Origin: Oceanicola sp. D3
GTDB lineage: Bacteria > Pseudomonadota > Alphaproteobacteria > Rhodobacterales > Rhodobacteraceae
Direction: 5' to 3'
Assembly: GCF_006351965.1 (NCBI RefSeq)
Contig: NZ_CP040932.1
Location: forward strand, 2,852,001-2,916,000
DNA length: 64,000 nt
The position numbers were made by a program, and so were the translations under genes. Of the stretch, positions 25,796 to 34,539 are shown piece after piece (position 1 is the first letter of the stretch; every line of letters begins with the position of its first letter). The notes under the pieces are model-generated. The model was given only the letters and a program-made list of their open reading frames with translations, was not told the origin of the DNA and searched no databases.

Positions 25796-25870
25796 GCGGG
25801 CGTAGCTCAGGGGTAGAGCATAACCTTGCCAAGGTTAGGGTCGTGAGTTCGAATCTCATCGCCCGCTCCA
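25796..25870 (+). tRNA. tRNA-Gly (anticodon GCC)
   Basis: Acceptor GCGGGCG pairs with CGCCCGC; D arm GCTC...GAGC; anticodon stem TAACC/GGTTA with loop TTGCCAA, giving anticodon GCC; T arm GTGAG-TTCGAAT-CTCAT. Discriminator T and an encoded CCA end the gene at 25870. Confidence 0.97.
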
Positions 25871-25961
25871 ATGAGTTCTTTTCTTCCCTCCACAAGCAGT
25901 TGAAGCTCAGGCGATTTTCGCTAGGCTTGCAGCATTGATTGTGCCTGAGGGAATTTGACCG

Positions 25962-28025
25962 ATGTGGAATTTCAAGTCCTCCCTTGCCTGGGGACTCCTG
26001 AAAAAGACCGCCGCCTTTACCGGCTACCGCGCCGGGATCTTCCTCGGAATCGCGCTCTGCTATGCGCTTCTGGCCTGGATCGGGAGCATCATCGGCGTTG
26101 CCATCACCAGGGGCGCAATGAACAACGGCGCGGATTTTGCCACGATCATCGCCCTCGCCCGCACCATGCCGCCGCTCTTCATGATCCTGCTCTGCGGTAG
26201 CCTCGGCATAGGCATGTGGTTTCTGCGCAAGCACCTCTACTGGTATGTCCGCGTGCCGCACATGGCGCTCATGGCCGAAATCCTCGAAGGCCGCCGCCTC
26301 CCCGAAGGCAGCCAGATCAAGGCCGGCATGGAGATCGTCAAAGCCCGCTACGGCGACATGAACCGCCTCTGGGCCCTGCGCGGCCAAGTCGAAAAGACCC
26401 TGCCCGCCATAAACCCGCTGCTGCCCTTGCGGGCGCTCTTCCGGATGAAGCCCGAGGGCAAGGGCGTGGGCATCAACACACCCTACCTTTGGCTGGCCGA
26501 GCGCCCGGTGGATGAAATGGTGCTGGCCCACGGCCTGCGCAAACGCGCCGTAAACCCCTATGCCGCCGCCCGCGAAGGGCTGGTGCTTCTGGCGCAAAAC
26601 GGCAAACCCGTGGTGGGCAACGCGCTCACCCTTCAGGGCCTTGGCTGGGCTTACACCTTGCTGGCCTTCGTCGTCTGGCTGGTGATCTTCGCACCGTTCA
26701 TCCTGCTTGCCCCCGGCGCGGGGCTGCTGGTGGTCATCATCTCCTGCTTTTTCGCTTGGGGCACAAAGGCCGGGCTGATCGACCCTTTCACCAACGCCTG
26801 CCTGCTGCAAATCTACATCGGCGCAACGCGCGGCCAGCGGCCAAACCCCGATTGGGAGGCCCGGCTGGATACGGATTCAGAGGCCTTTGCAGAGCTTGGC
26901 AAAGAGGCCGCCACCCTGCCCGGCGGGGCCGATCGCACCACCGCCACCGCGCAGAAAACCGTCATCGGCGGCGCGCTTCCGGCGGATGAAGAAGAGGCCG
27001 CCAGCCCGGCCGCACCGGCGGCACACGCCGCGCCCGCCGCCGCAGCGACAGCTGCGACAATGGCCGCAACGATTGAAGAGAAGGCCGCAGCCTCGGCCTT
27101 TGCTCCGCCCCCCGAGCTGATGCCCAGCGGCTTCGTTCCGCCCAAGCCCGCCCCGGCGCCAGCCGCCGAGGCGCCCGCAGAGCCAACACCTGCCGCCCCG
27201 CCGCCCGCGGCCTCTGCCCCCGCGCCCACACCCGAACCCGAAGCGGTGCCCCCGGCCCCTGCCCCTGCGCCCGCCGCCAAAGAGCCCACACCAGAGCCGG
27301 CCCCCTCCCAACCCGTGGAGCCACCTGCGCCAACGCCAGAGCCAGACCCGGCCCCCGTGCCGCAGCCCGCGCATCCGCCAACGCCGCCCGAAACCCCGGC
27401 AGACCCGCCCAATGAAAGCCCGGTGCCCACACCGCCAGAGGTGCCCCAGCCAGAGCCGCCGCAAGAAGTGCCGCCTGCCACCCCGCCGGAGCTTCCGCCG
27501 GAAACTGCCGATGCCGAACTGCCACCCCTCACAGCAGAAGACGCCGTAACCTCAAACCCGCAGGCGCTCTCAGACGCCCCAGACACCAGCGCCATCCCGG
27601 CGGCGATCAGCGACCCGTGGGCCGCACCAGAACCCGAAGAGGCCCCTGCTCCGCCCGAACCGGAACCCGAGCCTGAGCCGGAACCAGAGCCCACCCCGCA
27701 GCCAGAACCAGAGGCCGCGCAAGAGCCCGCACCGGCACCCGAGCCGCCGCGTGCCAGCGTCACCCAGGCCCCGCAGCCGCTTGCCGACGACCCCGAGACA
27801 GAGGCCACCCCGGCCCAAATCGCCGACCCATGGGCCGCCGCGCCGCCGCCGCCGGATCCCGAACCCGCGCCGGAGGAAGCCGCCGAGGTCGCCCCCGCTC
27901 CTCCGCCGCCAGAACCGGCACCGGCACCGCAAGCCCCGCCGCCGCCCCCGGCAGCCAGCGCCAAAACCGTCATCGCGCCGTTGCCAGTGATCGACGAAGA
28001 CAAAACCCCCGGCGATGAACACTAA
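25962..28025 (+). CDS. Membrane protein with long Pro/Ala/Glu-rich C-terminal tail
   Basis: 687 residues, not recognised. The first 320 are a membrane domain with hydrophobic helices at about 21-48, 68-88 and a closely spaced pair at 228-268, separated by a basic cytoplasmic-type loop (HMALMAEILEGRRLPEG). From about 330 to the end the chain is almost only Pro, Ala and Glu, apart from islands: KTVIGGALP near 330 and KTVIAPLPVIDE near the end, and two copies of ISDPWAAP/IADPWAAA in the last 170 residues. The repeated islands in a disordered tether look like docking peptides for a partner. ATG follows GAGGGAATTTGACCG. Monocistronic, 90 bp after tRNA-Gly. The tail could also be a spacer through peptidoglycan if the C-terminus is periplasmic. 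Confidence 0.7.
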   Translation: MWNFKSSLAWGLLKKTAAFTGYRAGIFLGIALCYALLAWIGSIIGVAITRGAMNNGADFATIIALARTMPPLFMILLCGSLGIGMWFLRKHLYWYVRVPHMALMAEILEGRRLPEGSQIKAGMEIVKARYGDMNRLWALRGQVEKTLPAINPLLPLRALFRMKPEGKGVGINTPYLWLAERPVDEMVLAHGLRKRAVNPYAAAREGLVLLAQNGKPVVGNALTLQGLGWAYTLLAFVVWLVIFAPFILLAPGAGLLVVIISCFFAWGTKAGLIDPFTNACLLQIYIGATRGQRPNPDWEARLDTDSEAFAELGKEAATLPGGADRTTATAQKTVIGGALPADEEEAASPAAPAAHAAPAAAATAATMAATIEEKAAASAFAPPPELMPSGFVPPKPAPAPAAEAPAEPTPAAPPPAASAPAPTPEPEAVPPAPAPAPAAKEPTPEPAPSQPVEPPAPTPEPDPAPVPQPAHPPTPPETPADPPNESPVPTPPEVPQPEPPQEVPPATPPELPPETADAELPPLTAEDAVTSNPQALSDAPDTSAIPAAISDPWAAPEPEEAPAPPEPEPEPEPEPEPTPQPEPEAAQEPAPAPEPPRASVTQAPQPLADDPETEATPAQIADPWAAAPPPPDPEPAPEEAAEVAPAPPPPEPAPAPQAPPPPPAASAKTVIAPLPVIDEDKTPGDEH

Positions 28026-28134
28026 GCCGCTGCGCTGGGGCAGCCGCGCCACAGGCTGCGCCTCAGCGCCCACGCCCCCTTTCCCCGCGCGCTGCCCGCG
28101 CCTATAGAGCCTGCGACCCGCTTCGGAGGCTCCA

Positions 28135-28722
28135 ATGCGCAAAGCCAGCGTCACCCGCGAAACTGCGGAAACCGCGATCACCGTCGAAATCGACCTCGAC
28201 GGCACCGGCAGCTATGTCAATTCCACCGGGGTTGGCTTCTTTGATCACATGCTCGATCAACTGGCCCGCCACGCGCTGATCGACATGAAAGTTCAAGCCA
28301 AAGGCGATCTCCACATCGACGATCACCACACCGTCGAAGACGTGGGCATCACGCTGGGCCAAGCCCTCACCCAAGCCATGGGCGACAAGCGCGGCATCAC
28401 CCGCTACGGAAGCTGCCTGCTGCCGATGGACGACGCCCTCGTGCGCGCCGCGCTCGATCTTTCGGGCCGCCCCTATCTTGTCTGGAACGTCGATCTTCCG
28501 ACAGCCAAGATCGGCAGCTTCGATTCCGAGCTGGTGCGCGAGTTCTTTCAGGCCTTCAGCACCCACGGCGGCATCACCCTGCACGTCGACGCCCTGCACG
28601 GGATCAACAGCCACCACATCGCAGAGGCCACCTTCAAGGCCGTCGCCCGCGCCCTGCGCGATGCGCTGGAGGCTGACCCGCGCAAGGCCGATGCGATCCC
28701 TTCCACCAAGGGCACGCTCTAG
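28135..28722 (+). CDS. hisB: Imidazoleglycerol-phosphate dehydratase HisB
   Basis: 195-residue monofunctional dehydratase (sixth step of histidine synthesis); the enteric histidinol-phosphatase domain is absent, as usual in alphaproteobacteria. Metal-binding motifs seen: [23 protein letters not shown] (first HHTVED) and [13 protein letters not shown] (second), the two pseudo-symmetric halves of the enzyme. First gene of the his block; GGAGG... lies six bases before the ATG. Confidence 0.96.
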   Translation: MRKASVTRETAETAITVEIDLDGTGSYVNSTGVGFFDHMLDQLARHALIDMKVQAKGDLHIDDHHTVEDVGITLGQALTQAMGDKRGITRYGSCLLPMDDALVRAALDLSGRPYLVWNVDLPTAKIGSFDSELVREFFQAFSTHGGITLHVDALHGINSHHIAEATFKAVARALRDALEADPRKADAIPSTKGTL

Positions 28723-28813
28723 GGTTTGCCAGCGGCCACACCCCACCGCAGCCGCATCGCCCCCTTGACCCCCCCGCCATTTCCCGCCACCCCTCGGCGC
28801 GAAAGGAGCCCCC

Positions 28814-29452
28814 ATGCGCACCGTCCTCATCGACTATGACAGCGGCAACCTGCACTCCGCCGAAAAGGCCTTCCAACGCATGGCCTCCGAGGAGGGCGCG
28901 GGCGAGGTCATCGTCACTTCCCACGCCGAAGAGGTTGCGCGGGCCGACCGCATCGTGCTGCCCGGTGATGGGGCCTACCCCTCCTGCCGCACGGCCCTGG
29001 CCGCCCGTCCGGGCATGATCGAGGCAATCACCGAGCACGTCGAGACACAGGGCCGCCCGTTCATGGGCATCTGTATCGGCATGCAGATGATGTCCACGCG
29101 GGGCCGCGAGCACGCGAATACGCCGGGCTTTGGCTGGATCCCCGGCGAGGTGGTGCCCATCGCACCCGCCGATCCGGCGCTGAAGGTGCCGCATATGGGC
29201 TGGAACGACTTGGTGCTCGAAGGTGCGCACCCCTGTCTTGAGGGTGTGGAAACCGGCGATCACGCCTATTTCGTACACAGCTATCACCTGCAAACCGAGC
29301 ACCCCGCCCATCGCCTTGCGCATGCGGATTACGCCGGCGCGGTAACGGCGATCGTTGGCGAAGGCACACGTTTCGGCACCCAGTTCCACCCCGAAAAGAG
29401 CCAAGCCACCGGGCTGCGCATCATCGCCAACTTCCTCAAATGGGCTCCATGA
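28814..29452 (+). CDS. hisH: Imidazole glycerol phosphate synthase glutaminase subunit HisH
   Basis: 212-residue class I glutamine amidotransferase that feeds ammonia to HisF. Nucleophile Cys87 in GICIGMQMM, with His192 and Glu194 in FHPEKS forming the triad. AAAGGAG precedes the ATG. HisF, its partner, is encoded 6 kb downstream. The stop overlaps the next gene's ATG. Confidence 0.96.
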   Translation: MRTVLIDYDSGNLHSAEKAFQRMASEEGAGEVIVTSHAEEVARADRIVLPGDGAYPSCRTALAARPGMIEAITEHVETQGRPFMGICIGMQMMSTRGREHANTPGFGWIPGEVVPIAPADPALKVPHMGWNDLVLEGAHPCLEGVETGDHAYFVHSYHLQTEHPAHRLAHADYAGAVTAIVGEGTRFGTQFHPEKSQATGLRIIANFLKWAP

Positions 29453-30099
29453 CAGCCGCCATCGGCTGGTCCTCCGGCAAGGATGCCTGCATGGCCCTGA
29501 TCCGCGCCCGCGCGGCAGGCCATGAGGTAAAAGTGGCGCTGACCACGTTGAACGAAGCCTTCGACCGGGTGGCGATGCACGGCACCCGCGCCACCATTCT
29601 GCGCGCACAGGCCAAGGCCGCCGGTCTGGAGCTGATGGAAGTGCCCCTGCCCTGGCCCTGCTCCAATGAGGTGTACGAGGCGCGCATGGCCAAGGCGGTC
29701 GACGCGCTCAAGGCCCTTGGCGTGACCGAAATGATCTCCGGTGATCTCTTCCTTGAGGATGTCCGCGACTATCGCGTGGCGCAGCTTGAAGGCAGCGGCA
29801 TCAGCCCGGTGTTCCCGCTATGGGGCGAGGATACCACCGCGCTCGCCACCGAAATCGCCGCAGGGTTCGACACACGAATTGTCACGCTGGACCCGTCCAA
29901 ACTGCCCGAAGACTTCGCAGGCCGCCGCCTTGATGCCGCGCTGCTCTCCAGCCTGCCCGAAAGCGTGGACCCCTGCGGCGAGAACGGCGAGTTTCACACC
30001 TGCGTGCTCGACGCGCCCTGCTTTGCAGCGCCCATTCCCGCCACGCGCGGCGAAACCGTCACGCGCGATGGTTTCATCTATTCCGATCTGGTGCTGTAG
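29449..30099 (+). CDS. PP-loop ATP-pyrophosphatase family protein (DUF71/diphthine ammonia ligase-like)
   Basis: 216 residues. SSGKDA at about 7-12 is the PP-loop of the adenine nucleotide alpha-hydrolase superfamily; the downstream FDRVAMHGTR and SGDLFLEDVRDYR fit the Dph6/DUF71 group, whose bacterial members have no settled role (ATP-dependent amidation is suspected). The C-terminal CGENGEFHTCVLDAP is also typical of the group. ATG at 29449 overlaps the hisH TGA by four bases, so it is translated with hisH; another ATG nine bases upstream is possible. Its coupling to an amidotransferase gene may be meaningful. Confidence 0.8.
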   Translation: MTAAIGWSSGKDACMALIRARAAGHEVKVALTTLNEAFDRVAMHGTRATILRAQAKAAGLELMEVPLPWPCSNEVYEARMAKAVDALKALGVTEMISGDLFLEDVRDYRVAQLEGSGISPVFPLWGEDTTALATEIAAGFDTRIVTLDPSKLPEDFAGRRLDAALLSSLPESVDPCGENGEFHTCVLDAPCFAAPIPATRGETVTRDGFIYSDLVL

Positions 30100-30123
30100 C
30101 GCGGGCCATCGGCCCACCGCGCC

Positions 30124-30525
30124 TCACTTCAACCGGGTCCAGGTCTGGTCCATGCAGATCGGCCCGGCGCAGCCCTTCACCACCATCTTGTTGCCGCGAA
30201 GGTGCATCTGCGCCCCGTAGTCGCGCTTCATCACAGGCACATAGGCGCGGCCCTGATAGGTGCCCGCCCCGGCAGGCGTCATGTCCCAAAACACGCGCTT
30301 GCCCACATTGGGCGATTTGATCGGCTGGCCCGATGCGTTGAAAGCCTTGATGATCGTGCCACAGACCGCAGAGCCGCACTTCACGGCGCGCACATGGGCC
30401 ACATTGCCCTTCTTGTCAGGCCCGGTCAGCCAAACGCCCTCAGGTGTCGCAGCCTGCGCCGCACCCGCCGCAAGCGCCAGCGCCGCGCCCGCCATCATCA
30501 ATTTGAAAAGTCCAGTCACCGGCAT
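30124..30525 (-). CDS. DUF2147 secreted protein A
   Basis: 133 residues with a Sec signal peptide (MPVTGLFKLMMAGAALALAA, cut after AQA near 25). The mature protein has the DUF2147 pattern: EGVWLTG, a CGSAVCGTI pair, IKSPNVGKRVFWDM, a YQGRAYVP strand and a final GCAGPICMDQTW pair, i.e. two Cys pairs likely to be disulfides in the periplasm. The start at 30525 follows AAGGAG with a short two-base gap; a GTG six bases downstream is an alternative. Paralogue of the next gene; function unknown. Confidence 0.75.
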   Translation of the reverse strand: MPVTGLFKLMMAGAALALAAGAAQAATPEGVWLTGPDKKGNVAHVRAVKCGSAVCGTIIKAFNASGQPIKSPNVGKRVFWDMTPAGAGTYQGRAYVPVMKRDYGAQMHLRGNKMVVKGCAGPICMDQTWTRLK

Positions 30526-30666
30526 CACTCCTTCTGGCGACACAGGCTCGCTTCGCTGAAAATCAGCTACTGCAAAGCATGTCTGCCATATGAGCCCAAC
30601 GGTGAGTCTAAGCAAGAAGTTCCTGCGGGCGCCGCCAGAATCGGCAAACGCCCGCAAAAGCTGCGC

Positions 30667-31056
30667 TTACTTCACCTTCTTCCAGGTGCCACCATCGCGG
30701 CAAATCCCCAGCACGCAGCCAGACACCTTCAGCGTGGAGCCTGAGAGCACCAACTTGGAGCTGTAGGTCTTGCCACGGTCGGGCGAATACACCTTGCCCT
30801 TGTATTGCCCACCACCCGACGGCTTGGTCTGCGAGATGATCTGGCGGCCAACATTCTCGGATTTGATCTCCTTGCCGCCCGGCCCATAGGCCTTGATCAG
30901 CGTGCCACACAGCCCGCCGCCGCAGGGCTTCACCTGCACCAGCCCCGAGTTGCCATTGTCATCTCTGGCCGTGCGCCACAGGCCCTCAAGCGGGTCCGCC
31001 GCCCAGGCCGGGGCCGCCACCAGCAGGGCCGCCAGGGTCATTGTAATCTTGCGCAT
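30667..31056 (-). CDS. DUF2147 secreted protein B
   Basis: 129 residues; signal peptide [19 protein letters not shown], then [36 protein letters not shown] and [17 protein letters not shown]. Same domain and Cys spacing as the neighbour 141 bp downstream, with about one third identity by eye, so the pair arose by tandem duplication. GGAGGAG lies four bases before the ATG. The pair interrupts the his block on the opposite strand. Confidence 0.8.
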   Translation of the reverse strand: MRKITMTLAALLVAAPAWAADPLEGLWRTARDDNGNSGLVQVKPCGGGLCGTLIKAYGPGGKEIKSENVGRQIISQTKPSGGGQYKGKVYSPDRGKTYSSKLVLSGSTLKVSGCVLGICRDGGTWKKVK

Positions 31057-31160
31057 GGTTCTCCTCCCATTCGGTACGCTGCCCGCATCCTCACGCCCCG
31101 CGCCCGTCGCACGCAACTGTTACGTTGGGTCGATGACAGATCACAAACCACCACCCCGCA

Positions 31161-31209
31161 GATTTTCTTGCTGAAAATACTCCCGGGGGTGTGGGGGCAG
31201 CGCCCCCGC
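31161..31209. repeat. Composite interspersed repeat (copy 2 of ATTTTC family plus GGGGGTGTGGGGGCAGC family)
   Basis: 31162-31182 repeats 5744-5764 exactly; 31184-31209 (CCGGGGGTGTGGGGGCAGCG then CCCCC) recurs at 36783-36809. GGGGGC and GCCCCC pair around AGC. The whole 294-bp gap to hisA contains no gene. Confidence 0.65.
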
Positions 31210-31350
31210 TCCCACATCTGCCACCCCGCACAACATCCGATCAGGGCCGCGCGTGGCAGAACGGGGTGGGCGGGCGGGCGTTCTGCCGCGCGCGGCCCCT
31301 TCCCTTCGCCCGCCCCTCATGGCAAACCGCGCCCAAAAGGAGCCCCGCCC

Positions 31351-32070
31351 ATGATCCTCTATCCCGCCATTGACCTGAAAGACGGCAACGCCGTGCGGCT
31401 CCTGCGCGGTGACATGGGTAAATCGACCACCTTCAACGAAGACCCTGCCGCTCAGGCGATGGAGTTCGTCAATGCCGGTTGTGAATGGCTCCACCTCGTA
31501 GACCTAAACGGCGCCTTTGCCGGGGAACCGGTCAACGCCGCACCGGTCGAAGCCATCCTGAAGGCCACCAAAACCCCCGCCCAGCTTGGCGGCGGCATCC
31601 GTGACATGGCCACCATCGAGCGCTGGCTCTCCAAAGGCCTCGCCCGCGTGATCCTCGGCACCGTCGCGGTCGAAAACCCCGCCCTGGTGCGCGAGGCCGC
31701 CGCCGCCTTCCCGGGGCAGGTCGCCGTGGGCATCGACGCGCGGCACGGCATGGTCGCCACCAAGGGCTGGGCCGAAGAAACGGACGTCAACGCCACCGAC
31801 CTCGCCCGCAGCTTCGAAGACGCTGGCGTGGCCGCGATCATCTACACCGACATCATGCGCGACGGCGCGATGCAGGGCCCCAATGTCGAGGCCACCGACG
31901 CTCTGGCCCAAGCCGTCTCCATCCCCGTCATCGCTTCGGGCGGCGTGTCTTCTCTGGCTGACCTTGAGGCGCTCAAGGCGCGCGGCACGATCGCCGGGGC
32001 CATCTCTGGCCGCGCCCTCTATGACGGCGCGCTGGACCTCGCCGAAGCCCTCGCCGCCCTGCGAAACTAA
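31351..32070 (+). CDS. hisA: Phosphoribosylformimino-5-aminoimidazole carboxamide ribotide isomerase HisA
   Basis: 239-residue TIM barrel catalysing the fourth histidine step. The N-terminal Asp is in [14 protein letters not shown] and the second catalytic Asp in [14 protein letters not shown]; phosphate-binding GGGIRD and SGGV also present, showing the internal half-barrel duplication. ATG at 31351 with AAAAGGAG upstream; a longer open frame exists but starts inside repeats. Confidence 0.95.
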   Translation: MILYPAIDLKDGNAVRLLRGDMGKSTTFNEDPAAQAMEFVNAGCEWLHLVDLNGAFAGEPVNAAPVEAILKATKTPAQLGGGIRDMATIERWLSKGLARVILGTVAVENPALVREAAAAFPGQVAVGIDARHGMVATKGWAEETDVNATDLARSFEDAGVAAIIYTDIMRDGAMQGPNVEATDALAQAVSIPVIASGGVSSLADLEALKARGTIAGAISGRALYDGALDLAEALAALRN

Positions 32071-32075
32071 CCCCC

Positions 32076-32149
32076 GCACTATAGTGCACATCCGCGGCAT
32101 TACCTACGACTTTAGTCGTAGGCTTTCGGATTAACGCTAGGGAATTCCC
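32076..32149. promoter_or_regulatory. Three palindromes in the hisA-GMC gap
   Basis: GCACTATAGTGC (32076-32087), CCTACGACTTTAGTCGTAGG (32103-32122, two perfect 9-base arms around TT) and GGGAATTCCC (32140-32149) stand in a row 90-165 bp before the GMC gene. The middle one looks like an operator for a dimeric activator or repressor of the LuxR/NarL or TetR type; the regulator is not identifiable. AT-rich sequence at 32158-32175 may hold the promoter. Confidence 0.5.
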
Positions 32150-32239
32150 TCCAGTCATGCATTAAATTGCAACATTCACGAGCGAAAGCGGGAGAGGAGG
32201 CCTGCTTTCGCATCGTGTAATGACCAAGGGAGGACTCCA

Positions 32240-33967
32240 ATGAAACCGATCTTCACCCAGGCATTGGCCAAGGGCGACCGCCTCATGGCGCTGCAATCCG
32301 GCCTCGTCCACGGGCGGCTCGGGCGCCGCCGCTTCATCCAGCTTGCCCTCGCCGCCGGGGCCTCGCTCGCCTCTGCCGAGGTCTGGGCGCAAGAGCTGGG
32401 CGATGCAGCTGTCACCCAGCGCTACAACGCGCAAAACATCGCCGCGCGCTACGATTACATCGTTGTCGGCTCCGGCTCCGGCGGGGCCGTGGTGGCGGGC
32501 CGCCTTGCTGCAGAAACCGACGCCAGCGTGCTGGTGCTGGAGGCCGGGGGCACCGACCAGATCGACGCGGTGCTGAACCCGCTGTTGTGGCCCACCAACA
32601 TCCGCTCCGAGCGCGACTGGGGCTATAGCGCCGAGCCCTCCGAGCATGTGAATGGCCGCTCGCTGATCCTGCCTATGGGCAAGGTTGTTGGCGGCGGCAG
32701 CTCAATCAACGTGATGATCTGGGCGCGCGGCCACAAGAACGACTTCGACTTCTGGGCCGATGAAACCGGCGATGACGCGTGGTCCTACGACAATGTGCTC
32801 GAAATCTACAAACGCATCGAAGATTGGCAGGGCGCCCCCGACAGCGCCCGGCGCGGCACCGGCGGGCGGCTCTTCGTCACCGACGTGCGCGACGTAAACC
32901 CAATCGCCCCCGCCTTCGTCGAAGCCTGCGGCACAGCGGGCATCCCCGCCTACGACGATATGAACGGCGAGATGATGGAAGGGGTCGGCGGCGCAGCCCT
33001 CGCCAATGTCCGCATCAAGGACGGCATGCGCCGCAACATCCCGTCCGACTACCTCTGGGAGGCGCTCAAACGCCCCAACATCACCCTGCTAACCGGCGCC
33101 ACGGTCCACAAGCTCACCCTGAATGGCACCACCATCACCGGCCTGACCTTCGAGAAGGATGGCGAGGTGCATGAGGTGGCTGCAGGCCACACGGTGCTTT
33201 CGGCAGGCGCAATCAACACGCCCAAAATCCTCATGCAGTCGGGCATCGGCCCGGCAGAGCACCTTGCCGACCACGGCATTGAAGTGGTGCATGATCTGCC
33301 CGGCGTCGGCCAGAACTTCCAAGATCACATCCTCGCTGCAGGCTGCGTCTGGGAATACAACACCCCCCTTCCGCCGGGCAATTCCGCCGCCGAGGCAACC
33401 TTCTTCTGGAAGTCCGATTCCGCGCTCGACACGCCCGACCTTCAGCCCTTCCAGATCGAGGTGCCCTATGCCTCCGAAGTGCACGGCTCGGCCTATTCAC
33501 CACCCGCCGGAAGCTGGTCCATCGCGCCCGGCGTCGTGCGCCCGCAAAGCACCGGCGAGGTGCGCCTCACCGGCGCCAACCCTGACGATCCGGTGCGAAT
33601 CGACGGCGGTTTCCTGAAAGAACCCGCAGACCTTAAGGCGCTCACCACCTGCATCGAGCTATGCCGCGAAATCGGCAACTCCGGCCCACTCTCGGACTAC
33701 GTGAAACGCGAGGTCATGCCCGGCCCGATCACCGGCGCGGCGCTTGACGACTTTGCCCGCAACGCGGCGGGCACCTACTTTCACGAAAGCTGCACCTGCA
33801 AGATGGGCAAAGACGAAATGTCCGTCGTCTCCGGCTCACTCGCCGTGCATGGCGTCGAGGGGCTGTCCATCGCAGATGCCTCAACCATGCCCCGCGTCTC
33901 CACCGGCAACACAATGGCCTCTACCGTGGTGATCGGCGAGCGCATGGCCGACACTCTCATCGGCTAA
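32240..33967 (+). CDS. GMC-family FAD oxidoreductase with Tat signal
   Basis: 575 residues. A twin-arginine signal GRRRFIQLALAAGASLASAE (about 28-47) ends at a probable AQ cleavage site near 51, so the folded flavoenzyme should be exported to the periplasm. FAD loop GSGSGG at 77-82, GMC signature 1 (MGKVVGGGSSIN), and the C-terminal active-site His in TYFHESCTCKMG with the Asn of TGNTMAST. Family members oxidise alcohols, aldoses or choline; export suggests an alcohol or sugar dehydrogenase feeding a periplasmic electron acceptor. GGGAGG stands nine bases before the ATG. Preceded by three palindromes. Confidence 0.87.
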   Translation: MKPIFTQALAKGDRLMALQSGLVHGRLGRRRFIQLALAAGASLASAEVWAQELGDAAVTQRYNAQNIAARYDYIVVGSGSGGAVVAGRLAAETDASVLVLEAGGTDQIDAVLNPLLWPTNIRSERDWGYSAEPSEHVNGRSLILPMGKVVGGGSSINVMIWARGHKNDFDFWADETGDDAWSYDNVLEIYKRIEDWQGAPDSARRGTGGRLFVTDVRDVNPIAPAFVEACGTAGIPAYDDMNGEMMEGVGGAALANVRIKDGMRRNIPSDYLWEALKRPNITLLTGATVHKLTLNGTTITGLTFEKDGEVHEVAAGHTVLSAGAINTPKILMQSGIGPAEHLADHGIEVVHDLPGVGQNFQDHILAAGCVWEYNTPLPPGNSAAEATFFWKSDSALDTPDLQPFQIEVPYASEVHGSAYSPPAGSWSIAPGVVRPQSTGEVRLTGANPDDPVRIDGGFLKEPADLKALTTCIELCREIGNSGPLSDYVKREVMPGPITGAALDDFARNAAGTYFHESCTCKMGKDEMSVVSGSLAVHGVEGLSIADASTMPRVSTGNTMASTVVIGERMADTLIG

Positions 33968-33972
33968 GCGGC

Positions 33973-34016
33973 GCGGGCGCGGGGGCATCTCCCCTCCCGC
34001 GCCCGCAGCACTTTAT
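33973..34016 (+). terminator. Terminator between GMC gene and DUF302 gene
   Basis: GCGGGCGCGGG (33973-33983) and CCCGCGCCCGC (33996-34006) form an 11-bp stem with a 12-base loop, followed by AGCACTTTATT. It lies between convergent genes and may serve both. Confidence 0.55.
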
Positions 34017-34462
34017 TCTCCGGCGGCAGCTCCGGTGAGCTTCTTCAACGCGCCTTCCATCTGTTCGATAACCGGCAAGTCGTCATCCACGCCCACCTCG
34101 TCCAGCATCTCTTCTGGATCCTGATAGGAGAGCATCACCGCGCCCTCGGCATCTTCCCAGATCAGCACCTTCATCGGCAGCACCAGCCCGGCCATCGGAT
34201 TATCCTGAATCGCAGGCGTCCCCAGCTTGGGGTTGCCGAAAATCACCAGCTCCATCGGTGCCAGCTCCATGCCCGCACGCTCCGCGCCGCCCGCATGATC
34301 AACTCGGGCAAACACCGTCGCCCCCGCGCCCTCGATTGCGGCAACCAAGCGGTCAGCCACCTCAGCCACGCTTCCCTTGGCCTCCACATTAACGATGTCA
34401 TCATCCGCCAGCGCAGGGGTGGCGGCGAGGCTCAGGACAAGGGCAGTTATCAGCGGTTTCAT
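34013..34462 (-). CDS. DUF302 periplasmic protein
   Basis: 149 residues: Sec signal peptide (1-19, cut after ALA), then a DUF302 domain with the motifs VFARVDHAGGAERAG, LVIFGNPKLGTP, AGLVLPMKVLIWED and VMLSYQDPEEM. The family is widespread and of unknown function. ATG follows GGGAGAGACTGCC. Convergent with the GMC gene. Confidence 0.85.
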   Translation of the reverse strand: MKPLITALVLSLAATPALADDDIVNVEAKGSVAEVADRLVAAIEGAGATVFARVDHAGGAERAGMELAPMELVIFGNPKLGTPAIQDNPMAGLVLPMKVLIWEDAEGAVMLSYQDPEEMLDEVGVDDDLPVIEQMEGALKKLTGAAAGE

Positions 34463-34539
34463 GGCAGTCTCTCCCGGTTGGTTCGCGCAAGCTCAACCCA
34501 GCAAGGCCCGCCCCGTTCCCCACGTCCATGAAAGCCACA

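Noticed and set aside
26813-28003. Ser/Gly-rich 396-codon minus-strand frame
   Set aside because: It is the complement of the Pro/Ala/Glu-rich tail (CCN/GCN/GAN codons read backward), so the low-complexity pattern is forced.
27000-28025. TonB- or TolA-like protein
   Set aside because: The Pro-rich tail recalls TonB, but there are four membrane segments and no TonB/TolA C-terminal domain.
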